DNA of 64,000 bases from Alkalilimnicola ehrlichii (lineage in GTDB: Bacteria; Pseudomonadota; Gammaproteobacteria; Nitrococcales; AK92), in contig NZ_NFZV01000004.1 in the NCBI RefSeq assembly GCF_003399765.1, positions 124,001-188,000 on the forward strand, in the 5' to 3' direction. Each line of letters opens with the position of its first letter. The stretch's first letter is position 1. A program made the position numbers and the translations under genes. The notes under the pieces are model-generated. The model had not been told where the DNA came from. It was given only the letters and a program-made list of their open reading frames with translations, and ran no database searches. Positions 6,914-15,433 of this stretch are shown piece after piece.

Positions 6914-9286
6914 ATGGCGAATGACAAGGGACACCCTGAAGCCAACGATATCCACGCTACTGTAGCGGCGCTGCCGGAAGATGCGCTCATTATCGTCCCG
7001 GTGCGCGGTACCGTTCTTTTTCCCGGCCTCATTCTACCGCTTGCTTTAGGGCGCGGCCCTTCGATTGCCGCAGCGCAAGAGGCTGCCCGCAACGAGCGGC
7101 CTATCGGCGTTTTGATGCAACGCGAGGCCGAGATGGAGGCTCCGGGTGCGGAGCATATGCACGAGGTGGGCTGTTCCGCGGCCATCCTGCGTTACGTGAC
7201 TGCGCCGGATGGTACCCACCATTTGATTTGCCAGGGCGAGCAGCGTTTCCGAGTGCGGGAGTTTCTTGATGGCTACCCCTTTATGGTGGCCCGGATCGAA
7301 TCGCTGCCGGAGGAAGCATCCGAAGAGTCCAGCGGAATCCAGGCACGTCTGCATCATCTTAAGCAACGGGCTCATGAATCTTTGCAGCTGCTCCCGCAAG
7401 CTCCGCCGGAGCTGGTGGGAGCAATTGAGAATATCCGTTCGGCGGCACAACTAGCGGATCTGGTTGCCGGCTTTATGGATATCAGTCCCGAGCAGAAACA
7501 GGAAGTGCTGGCGACGCTCAACCTGCAAGATCGACTCGACCGAGTGCTAGAGCTGCTGAGCCAGCGTCTGGAGGTGATGCGGCTATCGAAGGAAATCTCC
7601 GAGCGTACGCAAGAAAGCGTTGACGAGCGGCAACGAGAATACCTGCTGCGCGAGCAGCTGCGCACGATCCAACAAGAGCTTGGCGAAGCGGACGGGAAGC
7701 AGGTTGAGATAGAAGAATTGAGCCAAGCGATTGCCAAGCTGGAGATGCCACGCGAGGTCGAGGATGAGGCGCGCAAGGAGCTGAAGCGTTTGGAACGCAT
7801 GCCAGAGGCGTCCAGCGAGTACTCCATGAGCCGGAACTACCTGGATTGGTTGCTGGCGTTACCTTGGGCGCGTCTGAGCGAAGAAAGCATCGATATTGCC
7901 CGGGCACGCGAGGTTCTCGACGAGGATCATTACGGTTTAGATAAGATCAAACGTCGTATCGTTGAGTATTTGGCTGTCCGTAAGCTTAATCCGCAAGGGC
8001 GTAGCCCTATCCTCTGCTTCGTTGGGCCGCCCGGTGTCGGTAAAACCTCCCTGGGGCGGAGCATTGCCCGTGCTATGGGATTGGAGTTTGTGCGGGCGAG
8101 CCTAGGCGGTGTCCATGATGAGGCCGAAATACGGGGCCATCGTCGCACCTACATCGGGGCCTTGCCAGGTAACATCGTCCAGGGGTTGCGTAAGGTCGGG
8201 ACGCGCAACCCTGTGTTTATGCTCGACGAAATGGATAAGCTCGGTGCCGGAATTCAAGGGGATCCGTCGGCGGCGCTGCTGGAGGTGCTCGACCCGGAGC
8301 AGAACAACAGCTTCCGGGACAACTACTTAGGCGTTCCTTTCGACCTTAGTCGAGTGGTTTTTATTGCGACGGCGAACGTATTGGATGCCATCCCAGGGCC
8401 GCTACGGGATCGAATGGAAGTTATCGAGTTAACGGGCTATACCGAAGACGAAAAAGTACAGATCGCTCGCCGGTACTTGGTGCAGCGGCAGTTAGAGGCC
8501 AATGGCTTACAGCCTGAACAGTGCCGGTTTAGCGATGAAGCGCTGCACAGCATCGTCCGCGATTATACGCGCGAGGCCGGGGCACGAAACCTTGAGCGGG
8601 AAATCGGTGCTGTTTGCCGCAATGTGGCGGTGCGAATCGCAGAAGGAGCGATCGCGTCGGCCGACATTGCCCCGGCGGATGTGCGCGAGATCCTGGGTGC
8701 GCCCCGCTATGAGAATGAAGTGGCGATGCGCACCAGCGTACCTGGGGTGGCGACGGGGTTAGCTTGGACTCCGGTGGGTGGCGATATTCTGTTCATCGAG
8801 GCCAGCCGGGCACCGGGTAATGGTCGGCTTATTTTGACCGGCCAGCTCGGCGACGTAATGAAAGAAAGTGCACAAGCGGCGCTGAGCTTGATCAAGGCTC
8901 GTGCGGATACGTTAGGGATGAGTCACGATGTCTTAAAAGACAGCGATATCCACATTCACGTCCCGGCGGGCGCTATACCTAAGGACGGTCCAAGCGCCGG
9001 TGTCGCGATGTTCACGGCCCTTAGCTCATTGTTTACCGAACGGAAAGTGCGTTCCGATACCGCGATGACCGGAGAAATCAGCCTTCGCGGGTTGGTGCTG
9101 CCGGTGGGCGGTATTAAGGAAAAAGTGGTTGCCGCCGCCCGCGCCGGCGTACGCACCGTCATGTTGCCGGCCCGCAATAAGCGGGACTGGGAAGATATTC
9201 CGGCGGCCGCTAGAGAGCACCTACGTTTTGTTTGGTTGGAAACAATCGACGACGCCTTAGCCGAGGTGTTAGAGCCGGAGACGTAA
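6914..9286 (+). CDS. lon: ATP-dependent Lon protease
   Basis: Cytosolic ATP-dependent serine protease for misfolded and regulatory proteins, acting as a hexamer. The 790 residues show the LonA plan: an N-terminal substrate-binding domain (from IIVPVRGTVLFPGLILPL), a coiled region, the AAA+ module with Walker A GPPGVGKT at 371-378 and Walker B VFMLDEMDK, and the protease domain with Ser694 (KDGPSAGVAMF) and Lys735 (GGIKEK). AGGAG is present but about ten bases from the ATG. It follows hsp20 closely. It does not sit in the usual clpX-lon-hupB cluster, so this may be a second Lon; that cannot be decided from the window. Confidence 0.97.
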   Translation: MANDKGHPEANDIHATVAALPEDALIIVPVRGTVLFPGLILPLALGRGPSIAAAQEAARNERPIGVLMQREAEMEAPGAEHMHEVGCSAAILRYVTAPDGTHHLICQGEQRFRVREFLDGYPFMVARIESLPEEASEESSGIQARLHHLKQRAHESLQLLPQAPPELVGAIENIRSAAQLADLVAGFMDISPEQKQEVLATLNLQDRLDRVLELLSQRLEVMRLSKEISERTQESVDERQREYLLREQLRTIQQELGEADGKQVEIEELSQAIAKLEMPREVEDEARKELKRLERMPEASSEYSMSRNYLDWLLALPWARLSEESIDIARAREVLDEDHYGLDKIKRRIVEYLAVRKLNPQGRSPILCFVGPPGVGKTSLGRSIARAMGLEFVRASLGGVHDEAEIRGHRRTYIGALPGNIVQGLRKVGTRNPVFMLDEMDKLGAGIQGDPSAALLEVLDPEQNNSFRDNYLGVPFDLSRVVFIATANVLDAIPGPLRDRMEVIELTGYTEDEKVQIARRYLVQRQLEANGLQPEQCRFSDEALHSIVRDYTREAGARNLEREIGAVCRNVAVRIAEGAIASADIAPADVREILGAPRYENEVAMRTSVPGVATGLAWTPVGGDILFIEASRAPGNGRLILTGQLGDVMKESAQAALSLIKARADTLGMSHDVLKDSDIHIHVPAGAIPKDGPSAGVAMFTALSSLFTERKVRSDTAMTGEISLRGLVLPVGGIKEKVVAAARAGVRTVMLPARNKRDWEDIPAAAREHLRFVWLETIDDALAEVLEPET

Positions 9287-9325
9287 CTTTCCACAACTGC
9301 GTCTGCGCGACTGATTGCGCCTACT

Positions 9326-9730
9326 CTAATGCAGTTGGCGCTCGGGTGCGGGCCACAACGGCTGCTCCTGGCGATCAAATACCAGAAAGCGGGAAAAGTC
9401 GCCGCTAGCCAAAGCCTGTTCTGCGCGCTCTTGCAGATGCTGGTGCGCCTCTTGCGAACTCGGCAGGCCGCCGTCTCGCTTAGAGACGGCGGCGATGAGG
9501 ACGAAGTCCCAATCGCGTCGTTGCCGATCCGCTTCTTCGACCAGGTCTGGAAATCGCAAGCTTCCACTGACAACTTTGTTCAGAGCTAGGACAGGCTCTA
9601 GCTGCGCTCCGGCGAGGTCGTACTGGGCGAGCGGAGCGCTGGGTGCGGCTTTGACGAAAAGCAGCAAGAGCCGTTGCGGCTTACGGGTGCGTAAGCTCGT
9701 CGCGAGTACATCGTCAAACGTTCGAATCAC
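9326..9730 (-). CDS. Conserved small protein, often labelled ribonucleotide reductase subunit alpha
   Basis: A 134-residue protein starting at GTG. The order FDDVL, PQRLLLLFV, LEPVLALNK, FPDLVEEAD, DWDFVLIAAV, LPSSQEAHQHLQ and FLVFDRQEQPLWP matches a small gammaproteobacterial family that databases frequently name ribonucleotide reductase subunit alpha. It contains none of the reductase's domains or cysteines, so that label is misleading. The function is unknown. It lies convergent to lon, which ends 40 bases away, without an obvious terminator between. Confidence 0.7.
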   Translation of the reverse strand: MIRTFDDVLATSLRTRKPQRLLLLFVKAAPSAPLAQYDLAGAQLEPVLALNKVVSGSLRFPDLVEEADRQRRDWDFVLIAAVSKRDGGLPSSQEAHQHLQERAEQALASGDFSRFLVFDRQEQPLWPAPERQLH

Positions 9731-9972
9731 GGTCTTCCCTACCTTATCGAGTCCACGGATAAAGGCGCATCTTACCTAGCTACCGGCTTGGATGGCGTGA
9801 TAGTTGCCGCACTGTTTGCGGGAACGGCCCCCGGGTTTTGTTTTTTGCCATGGACGACTTTGGTGGGCGAAGTTTGTGAATAGAGCTAAGTGTCCTGATT
9901 ATTAAATTAGGAGGTGCCGTTTTGCTGTCGGGAGCGGCATAGCGTTCTTATCGACGACGCAGCGGAGGTGTT

Positions 9973-10368
9973 ATGGCTTCGCATCTGAATCAGCAGCAGT
10001 TGGCGATTCTGTGGGACGCGCTGGAAGAGCGCTATCAGGAGCTACGGGAAGAAATCCGCACAGAGTTGTTGAAGCAGGATGGCGAACTGTATGCGGACTT
10101 GGCTGGGCAGGTTCACGATGCCGAAGAGGAGTCGGTCGCCGATTTATTGGTGGACTTGAACTATGCCTCGTTAGATCGGCATGTTCGAGAGCTGAACGGC
10201 ATCGAAGAGGCCTTGATGCGTATGCGGACCGGAAGTTACGGCTATTGTGTCGATACCGGCGACCCGATCCCTTATGAGCGGTTACGGGTGAATCCAGCCG
10301 CTAAGCGGACGATTGAGGCGCAGGAGCTTTTTGAGCGGCAGTATCAGGAGCGAAGGCCAAGTTTATAG
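9973..10368 (+). CDS. DksA/TraR-like protein lacking the zinc-finger cysteines
   Basis: A 131-residue protein with DksA/TraR architecture: an N-terminal helical coiled-coil (about residues 5-85, acidic tip around DAEEES) and a C-terminal finger region YGYCVDTGDPIPYERLRVNPAAKRTIEAQE. Canonical DksA has four zinc cysteines; here only Cys92 remains and the second pair is replaced by non-ligands, so it should fold without zinc, as known for DksA2-type paralogs. GGAGGTG precedes the ATG. By analogy it may bind the RNA polymerase secondary channel and modulate stress transcription, but this is inference. Confidence 0.82.
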   Translation: MASHLNQQQLAILWDALEERYQELREEIRTELLKQDGELYADLAGQVHDAEEESVADLLVDLNYASLDRHVRELNGIEEALMRMRTGSYGYCVDTGDPIPYERLRVNPAAKRTIEAQELFERQYQERRPSL

Positions 10369-10522
10369 GATGAGGGTTCGTTGACCTTAATGGTGAGTAT
10401 TTGACCATCAACATTAGCACGGCCTAATATTGGTGAGCCGTTCGTCAACGGCTGTTGTGCTGTCTCCTGTGGGCAGTCTATGGCAAATGCGTTACTGATA
10501 GTGTTACACCCCGGGGGGGTTT

Positions 10523-10885
10523 ATGTCTGAAGATACTACTGCTCCGCAGACTCCGGCCGAAAACACGACCATGCCGATGGTCGTCTATGTGCTGTATTTG
10601 GTCGGCTTTCTTACCGGCATCACAGCGTTGATCGGTTTGATTCTGGCGTATGTTAATCGTTCCGAGGCATCGGCTTGGTTGCAGACGCACTACACGTTCC
10701 AAATTCGTACGTTTTGGATCGGCTTAGGTTTGCTGGTGTTGGGTTTTATCCTGTCGTTCATTTTGATCGGCGTTCTGGTTTACCTGTTCTGGTTGATATG
10801 GACGATCGTCCGTTGCGCGAAAGGACTGTCCTTGTTAAATCAGCGGCAGCCGATTGCAGATCCTGAAAGCTGGATGTTTGGGTGA
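10523..10885 (+). CDS. DUF4870 family membrane protein
   Basis: A 120-residue inner-membrane protein with three predicted membrane segments at about residues 18-45, 63-80 and 80-95, joined by a short HYTFQIRTFWIG turn that is typical of the DUF4870 family. The C-terminus ends with the family-like segment RCAKGLSLLNQRQPI. A G-rich GGGGGG tract serves as the ribosome-binding site. The gene is followed by a clear intrinsic terminator. Function is unknown; relatives are often described as envelope-stress-associated, but nothing here shows that. Confidence 0.8.
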   Translation: MSEDTTAPQTPAENTTMPMVVYVLYLVGFLTGITALIGLILAYVNRSEASAWLQTHYTFQIRTFWIGLGLLVLGFILSFILIGVLVYLFWLIWTIVRCAKGLSLLNQRQPIADPESWMFG

Positions 10886-10920
10886 TACCCTTTGCACATC
10901 GTTTAAACAACTAAGTTCCC

Positions 10921-10955
10921 GCCCGGGAGGTTATGATTACCTTCCGGGCGTTTTA
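10921..10955 (+). terminator. Intrinsic terminator after the DUF4870 gene
   Basis: GCCCGGGAGGT pairs with ACCTTCCGGGC (11 bp with one G-T wobble) around a seven-base loop, followed by GTTTTAG. It separates the membrane-protein gene from the glycosylase gene downstream. Confidence 0.8.
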
Positions 10956-10969
10956 GTTAGGAGCAATCG

Positions 10970-11398
10970 GTGCGATTGTGGACGCTTCACCCTCGTTATC
11001 TGGACGCTAAGGGGTTAGTCGCGTTGTGGCGGGAAGCGCTGCTCGCGCAAGCGGTGTTGCAAGAGTTGACGAAGGGGTATCGCAATCACCCGCAGCTATG
11101 GCGCTTTCGCGAGCACGCGACACCGCTGGCTGCGATCGGCACGTATTTAACGGGGGTTCATACGGAAGCGTTATCGCGTGGCTATGCCTTTCGAGAGGAC
11201 AAGATCGTTTGCCGGCAGCAGGTTGCTCTAATCGCGGCAACGACGGGGCAGATCGAGTACGAATGGAGCCATCTGAGACGGAAGTTGAACGTTCGTAGCT
11301 CCACCGCTTACGCTCGTTGGATAGATGTTAAGGTGCCGGAATGTCACCCCTTATTCTATCGGGTAGAAGGCCCGGTAGAGCACTGGGAGCGCAAGTAG
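10970..11398 (+). CDS. Pyrimidine-dimer DNA glycosylase (T4 endonuclease V-like)
   Basis: DNA repair enzyme that excises UV-induced pyrimidine dimers, of the Pyr_excise family typified by phage T4 endonuclease V. The 142-residue protein opens MRLWTLHPRYLDAKGLVALWREALLAQ; Glu22 aligns with the catalytic Glu23 of T4, and the GYRNHPQLWRF block is typical of bacterial members. It starts at GTG with GGAG six bases upstream. Its 3' end overlaps the convergent dehydrogenase gene by 71 bases. The family call is confident; activity of bacterial members is less studied than that of the phage enzyme. Confidence 0.85.
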   Translation: MRLWTLHPRYLDAKGLVALWREALLAQAVLQELTKGYRNHPQLWRFREHATPLAAIGTYLTGVHTEALSRGYAFREDKIVCRQQVALIAATTGQIEYEWSHLRRKLNVRSSTAYARWIDVKVPECHPLFYRVEGPVEHWERK

Positions 11399-12404
11399 CG
11401 GTGGGGTTGGCTTGATTTTGAGTAACCTCATGCAAAGGCCCGCGACCGGCTTCGAACTCGGTGATGTTGCTAAGTGTAACCTCGGCGATCGCGCTTAGTG
11501 CCTCTTTGGTGAAAAAACCCTGATGCCCGGTGATGACGACGTTGGGGAAGGTCAACAGCCGGGAGAAAACATCGTCTTGAATCATCCGGCAGGATAAATC
11601 CTCAAAGAATAAATCGGCTTCTTCTTCGTAAACGTCGAGTCCGAGATACCCGATTTTTCCCTGCTTTAAGCCTCGTATGATGGCTTGCGTATCGACAACT
11701 CGTCCTCGACTGGTGTTAATTAGCATGACGCCGCGTTTCATCCGAGCGAGAGCATCGTCATTAATCACGTGGTAGGTGTCGGGCGTTAACGGGCAGTGGA
11801 GCGAGACGATGTCGGAAGCAAGGAATAGCTCCTCCAGCGGAACATAGCTCGCCAGCTTATCGACGTCCGGGTTGGGCGCTGGATCGTAAGCTAAGACGCG
11901 GCAACCTAGTCCCGCCATGATGCGGGCAAACACCGTACCGATTTTCCCCGTACCGATCACGCCTACCGTTTTGCCGCAGAGATCGAAACCAAGCAAACCG
12001 TCCAGCGAGAAATTGCCTTCTCGAACGCGGTTATAGGCTCGGTACAACTTGCGGTTTAGGGTTAGTATCAATGCCAAGGCGTGTTCGGCGACTGCATGGG
12101 GCGAATACGACGGTACTCGTGCGACGGTCATATCTTGCTCGGCCGCTGCCGCTAAATCCACGTTGTTGAAGCCGGCAGCCCGTAGGGCCACTATTCGAAC
12201 TCCCTCATCGCTCAGCACCTCCAGCGTGTCGCGACCGAGGTCGTCATTCACAAAAGCGCATACGGCTTGGTGCCCCCGAGCGAGTGGGGCGGTAGCGCTG
12301 ATTAAGCGAACGTCGAAATAACTAAGCGCGTGCCTGTGGGTTTTATTGGCCCGCTGCAAAAACGCTTGGTCGTAAGGCTTAGTGCTATAAACCGCGACTT
12401 TCAT
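11328..12404 (-). CDS. ldhA: D-2-hydroxyacid dehydrogenase, D-lactate dehydrogenase type
   Basis: NAD-dependent reduction of pyruvate to D-lactate is the likely reaction. The 358-residue protein has the catalytic/NAD two-domain layout: Rossmann motif GVIGTGKIG at 148-156, NTSRG with Arg233, the LDVYEEEADLFFED block with Glu262, and TGHQGF with His294. These correspond to Arg235, Glu264 and His296 of E. coli LdhA. GGGAG before the internal ATG sets the start. The C-terminus extends about 30 residues beyond the family's usual end and runs antisense into the glycosylase gene, so the true end could be affected by a base error. Confidence 0.88.
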   Translation of the reverse strand: MKVAVYSTKPYDQAFLQRANKTHRHALSYFDVRLISATAPLARGHQAVCAFVNDDLGRDTLEVLSDEGVRIVALRAAGFNNVDLAAAAEQDMTVARVPSYSPHAVAEHALALILTLNRKLYRAYNRVREGNFSLDGLLGFDLCGKTVGVIGTGKIGTVFARIMAGLGCRVLAYDPAPNPDVDKLASYVPLEELFLASDIVSLHCPLTPDTYHVINDDALARMKRGVMLINTSRGRVVDTQAIIRGLKQGKIGYLGLDVYEEEADLFFEDLSCRMIQDDVFSRLLTFPNVVITGHQGFFTKEALSAIAEVTLSNITEFEAGRGPLHEVTQNQANPTATCAPSALPGLLPDRIRGDIPAP

Positions 12405-12506
12405 CGACGTACTCCCAACACCGCACAGGTTTCCTCTATCGTGGCCTGAATGCCGGCGCAGCGTCTTCAAGCCGGTTTGTTTCCCCCCTTTGTTGCATCC
12501 TGCTCG

Positions 12507-12533
12507 CACCGATAGCGCTCATTGATATCGGTG
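12507..12533. promoter_or_regulatory. Perfect inverted repeat upstream of the dehydrogenase
   Basis: CACCGATA and TATCGGTG form a perfect 8-bp inverted repeat spaced by 11 bases, about 100 bases upstream of the ldhA-like start. It could be an operator for that gene. No matching regulator is identified. Together with the next repeat it lies in a 525-base interval (12405-12929) that has no supportable gene. Confidence 0.35.
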
Positions 12534-12771
12534 AGCCAATCGTTGTTTGCGTAAAAAGTTTATTGCGACTTTTCCGCCCGCCGCCAACCCGTATACGAAG
12601 CATCGTGTCGCCCCAACCCGTTATTTGGAGTCTGCCTTTAGGTAACGATGTCGGTGTCCTCCGCTAAAAGGCTTGAAGTAATCTTTCAGCGCCGACCTGG
12701 TACGGGCCCAGAGTGCGCTCCCTGGAGCGCTGGCTTTAGGTGGTGGCGATGGCGTTTTAACCGCGAAGATC

Positions 12772-12794
12772 GTGACGTTGGGGTGTAACGTCAC
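12772..12794. promoter_or_regulatory. Perfect inverted repeat in the same interval
   Basis: GTGACGTT and AACGTCAC form an 8-bp inverted repeat with a seven-base spacer, 136 bases upstream of the effector-binding-domain gene. A second compact palindrome, GCGCTCC-CT-GGAGCGC, lies about 45 bases further upstream. These may be operators or RNA hairpins; nothing in the sequence tells which. Confidence 0.3.
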
Positions 12795-12929
12795 GGCCAT
12801 CGGATAGCAGGCCGGAGCGGATTGCTGCTGCCCAGGCGCGCGGGTTGGATGGCCAAGGGTGTTGGGTTGCCGATCATGTTCGTTTACGCTTCTACGCCGA
12901 GAAGCCAAACTAAGGAATGGGAAGATTCT

Positions 12930-13400
12930 ATGCCACCGACATTGAAAGAAGTGTCCGCTTTCCAGGTTGCGGGCATTTCCGTCCGCACGACCAATGCCGA
13001 CGAAAGCCAACCGGAGACGGCACGTTTACCCGGTTTGTGGGAGCGCTTCTATGCGGGTAACGTGGTGGAGAAGATCCCCGACCGAAAGCCCGACTCGCCG
13101 GTTTATGGCGTTTATTCCCAGTACGAGTCGGATCTGCACGGCGCTTATACGGTAACCGCTGGCGTCGCGGTGCCCAATCGTCATTCCGATGATTACCAGA
13201 CAGCAGAGGTCGAATCGGGGCTTTACCTGGTGTTTGCAGGAAAAGGCAAGCTGCCTGAGGCAATTATCGATACCTGGAGCCGCGTGTGGGCGTACTTCGA
13301 TGGCGACGCGCCCTATAAGCGTCGCTATAGCAGCGATTTCGAGTGCTATCTCGGGCCTGAGCAGGTGGCCATTTACATTGCCGTTGTCGAGGCGCGCTAA
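12930..13400 (+). CDS. GyrI-like / AraC effector-binding domain protein
   Basis: A stand-alone 156-residue small-molecule-binding domain of the GyrI-like (SHS2-derived) superfamily. Visible features are the N-terminal strand FQVAGISVRTTNA, the LPGLWERFY helix, VYGVYSQYESDLHGAYTVTAGV, YLVFAGKG, and the C-terminal pattern IIDTWSRVWAYF, RYSSDFECYLG, VAIYIAV. Such proteins bind or hydrolyse xenobiotics. The ATG inside the longer frame is chosen because GGGAAG lies five bases upstream. It ends four bases into the convergent TetR gene, an arrangement that hints at joint involvement in a drug or electrophile response. Confidence 0.82.
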   Translation: MPPTLKEVSAFQVAGISVRTTNADESQPETARLPGLWERFYAGNVVEKIPDRKPDSPVYGVYSQYESDLHGAYTVTAGVAVPNRHSDDYQTAEVESGLYLVFAGKGKLPEAIIDTWSRVWAYFDGDAPYKRRYSSDFECYLGPEQVAIYIAVVEAR

Positions 13401-14005
13401 ACCTGGTCGATATCCGTTCGCCAGGTTCTCAATTGTTGGCGGAGCATTCCCAGGCTGCGGTCGGATTGATCGCTATTGCCCGTGGCGCGGCGCAGAAAAA
13501 TAGCCCCTTGTACCTGGGCTAGCAACATGTCCGCTGCCGCGGTGGGGTCTATATGCTCGGCCAGCAGGCCCTGTTCGCGAGCGCGTAGCAGTGTTTGCCG
13601 CAACAGCTCGCCCAGCTGCTGTAGACGCTGGACGGCCAATTCCTTGAGTTCGGCGTGGCCGTTGGCCGCTTCAAGGCCGATCGTTTGAACTAAACAGCCA
13701 AAATCGCCTGCCGAGCTGTTCAAACCACGCTGCAACTGTTCCAGATAACGATCCAACGCATCCAGCCCGGCATTCGGTTCCAGCAGGGGTTCTATCAAAC
13801 GGCCGATAATCTGATCGCTATAGCGCTCCAGGGCCGTGACAAATAATTGCCGTTTATCGCCGAACGTGTTGTAGAGGCTAAAGCGGTTGATCTCCAATTG
13901 CTCGACCAAGTCTTGCAGGCTGGTGCCGGCGTAGCCTTTTGCCCAGAACAGGCGCATGGCGGCCTTCAGCTTTTCGTCGGGGTCGAACTCCAGCTTGCGT
14001 CCCAT
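13397..14005 (-). CDS. TetR-family transcriptional repressor
   Basis: A 202-residue regulator with an N-terminal TetR helix-turn-helix (about residues 10-55, containing AMRLFWAKGYAGTSLQDLVE and FSLYNTFGDKRQLF) and a helical ligand-binding domain with Cys104-region CLVQTIGLEA. It is divergent from a glutathione S-transferase gene, and half-sites for a symmetric operator flank that gene's promoter, so it most likely represses the GST genes and itself, and is relieved by an electrophilic ligand (inference). It overlaps the convergent effector-binding-domain gene by four bases. Confidence 0.92.
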   Translation of the reverse strand: MGRKLEFDPDEKLKAAMRLFWAKGYAGTSLQDLVEQLEINRFSLYNTFGDKRQLFVTALERYSDQIIGRLIEPLLEPNAGLDALDRYLEQLQRGLNSSAGDFGCLVQTIGLEAANGHAELKELAVQRLQQLGELLRQTLLRAREQGLLAEHIDPTAAADMLLAQVQGAIFLRRATGNSDQSDRSLGMLRQQLRTWRTDIDQV

Positions 14006-14028
14006 GGTAGCCTCGTATATTTCCTTTG

Positions 14029-14073
14029 TTGACCGATTAGTTAGAAAAAATTATATTCCAGAATGATCGGTTA
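14029..14073 (+). promoter_or_regulatory. Sigma-70 promoter flanked by TetR operator half-sites
   Basis: TTGACC (14029-14034), a 17-base spacer and TATATT (14052-14057) make a near-consensus promoter for the GST gene. The half-site GACCGATT overlaps the -35 and its inverted partner TGATCGGTTA (14064-14073) covers the predicted start, so a repressor bound here would block RNA polymerase. The divergent TetR protein is the obvious candidate. Confidence 0.7.
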
Positions 14074-14118
14074 GGTAAATGCTCGCATTACACCTCAAGA
14101 TAAAAACGAGGAACCCTC

Positions 14119-14727
14119 ATGAAACTCTATGAAATGAAAATCGCCCCGAACCCGCGCCGGGTACGTATCTTTCTGGCGGAGAAGGGCATCGCCGTGGAAA
14201 CGGTAGAAGTCGATCTCGCGAAGGGCGAGCATATGAGCGAGGCGTTCAAGGCCAAAAATCCGATGCGCAAAGTGCCGGTGCTGGAGTTGGATGACGGCAC
14301 ATGTATCTCCGAGACCATGGCTATTTGTCGCTACTTCGAAGAGTTGCAGCCCGATCCGCCGCTGATGGGGGAAACGCCGCTGGAGAAAGCTCAAATCGAG
14401 ATGTGGCAGCGACAGATGGAGTTTTACTTCATGCTGCCGACCGGGATGTGCTTCCAGCACACGAGCGGTTACTTCTCCGCCATTCGCAAGACTTTTCCGG
14501 AATGGGGGGAGCGGAATCGGGAAGACGTGGAAAAGTTTTTCCACTACCTCAATCGACACTTCGCCGAGAATACGTATGTTGCGGGCGAAAAGTTTACGGT
14601 AGCCGATATTACGGCACTTTGCGCGTTAGACTTCAGTAAAGTCAATAACGTGCGGATTCAACCGGAGCAGGAGCATCTTGCCCGCTGGTACGAGGCGGTG
14701 AATAGTCGTCCGAGCGCGAAAGCGTGA
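14119..14727 (+). CDS. Glutathione S-transferase
   Basis: A 202-residue transferase conjugating glutathione to electrophiles. The thioredoxin-fold N-terminus opens KLYEMKIAPNPRRVRIFLAEKGI, continues with NPMRKVPVLELDDGTCISETMAICRYFEEL (the glutathione-binding VPVL and SET signatures), and is followed by the helical C-terminal domain ending ALDFSKVNNVR. It is the first gene behind the TetR-controlled promoter and is followed 45 bases later by a second transferase gene, so the two form an operon for detoxification. Confidence 0.92.
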   Translation: MKLYEMKIAPNPRRVRIFLAEKGIAVETVEVDLAKGEHMSEAFKAKNPMRKVPVLELDDGTCISETMAICRYFEELQPDPPLMGETPLEKAQIEMWQRQMEFYFMLPTGMCFQHTSGYFSAIRKTFPEWGERNREDVEKFFHYLNRHFAENTYVAGEKFTVADITALCALDFSKVNNVRIQPEQEHLARWYEAVNSRPSAKA

Positions 14728-14772
14728 CTCCGCAGGTTGATGCCGTTCACGTTACAGCTAAGAGGTGACTGA

Positions 14773-15433
14773 ATGATCACGCTATACAGTGCCCCGACCC
14801 CGAACGGCCATAAGGCCAGTATCGCATTGGAGGAGATGGGGCTCGATTACGATGTGGTAGCCCTGAATCTAATGGCGGGCGACCAGAAAAACCCGAGTTT
14901 CTTAAAATTTGCCCCAATGGCCGGATACCGGCCATCGTCGATCACGATGCCGACGACTTCGCCGTCTTCGAGTCGGGAGCGATTCTTTTGTATCTGGCCG
15001 AAAAACCGGCCAGTTTTTACCTCAGGATGCTAAACGGCGCTCGCAGGTGATCCAGTGGGTCATGTTTCAGATGGGCGGCATCGGCCCGATGATGGGGCAG
15101 GCAAACGTTTTTTACCGCTACTTTCCGGAGAAGATTCAGCCGGCTATCGATCGCTATCAAAACGAGGTCAAACGGCTGTTCACGGTGTTGAACGATCACC
15201 TGGCCGATCGAGCGTATCTGGTTGAAGATTACAGTATTGCCGATATGGCGAATTGGGCTTGGGTGCGTACCCATAGCTGGTCCGGTGTTGAGATTGACGA
15301 CCTGCCGCACTTGCAAGCGTGGGTGGAACGTATCGGCGAGCGTCCGGCTGCGCAACGGGGTATCGCAATACCGGCCCGGCCCGAGAAAGCGGACGATGTG
15401 GTCAAAGCCGGTCAAAGTATCATTCAAAAGTAA
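14773..15433 (+). CDS. Glutathione S-transferase, YfcG/YghU type, frameshifted twice as sequenced
   Basis: Reading three frames in turn gives a normal transferase of about 220 residues: [21 protein letters not shown], then [20 protein letters not shown], then [18 protein letters not shown] and a complete C-terminal domain. The two breaks are at about 14914-14918 (CCCC, one base short) and 15000-15004 (AAAAA, one base short). Conservation is undisturbed on both sides of each break, so base-calling error is more likely than decay. YfcG-type enzymes have glutathione-dependent disulfide-bond reductase activity. It is the second gene of the TetR-controlled operon. Confidence 0.85.

Noticed and set aside
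8956-9573. Antisense frame of 205 codons over the end of lon
   Set aside because: It lies opposite the conserved Lon protease domain and has no family features; GC-rich coding DNA often leaves the opposite strand open.
12621-13010. Minus-strand frame of 129 codons overlapping the GyrI-like gene
   Set aside because: Overlaps a recognised gene, and no start in it has a ribosome-binding site.
14773-15433. Second GST as a true pseudogene
   Set aside because: Two one-base losses in runs with fully conserved sequence on both sides, plus the same type of break in seven other genes, make sequencing error the simpler explanation.
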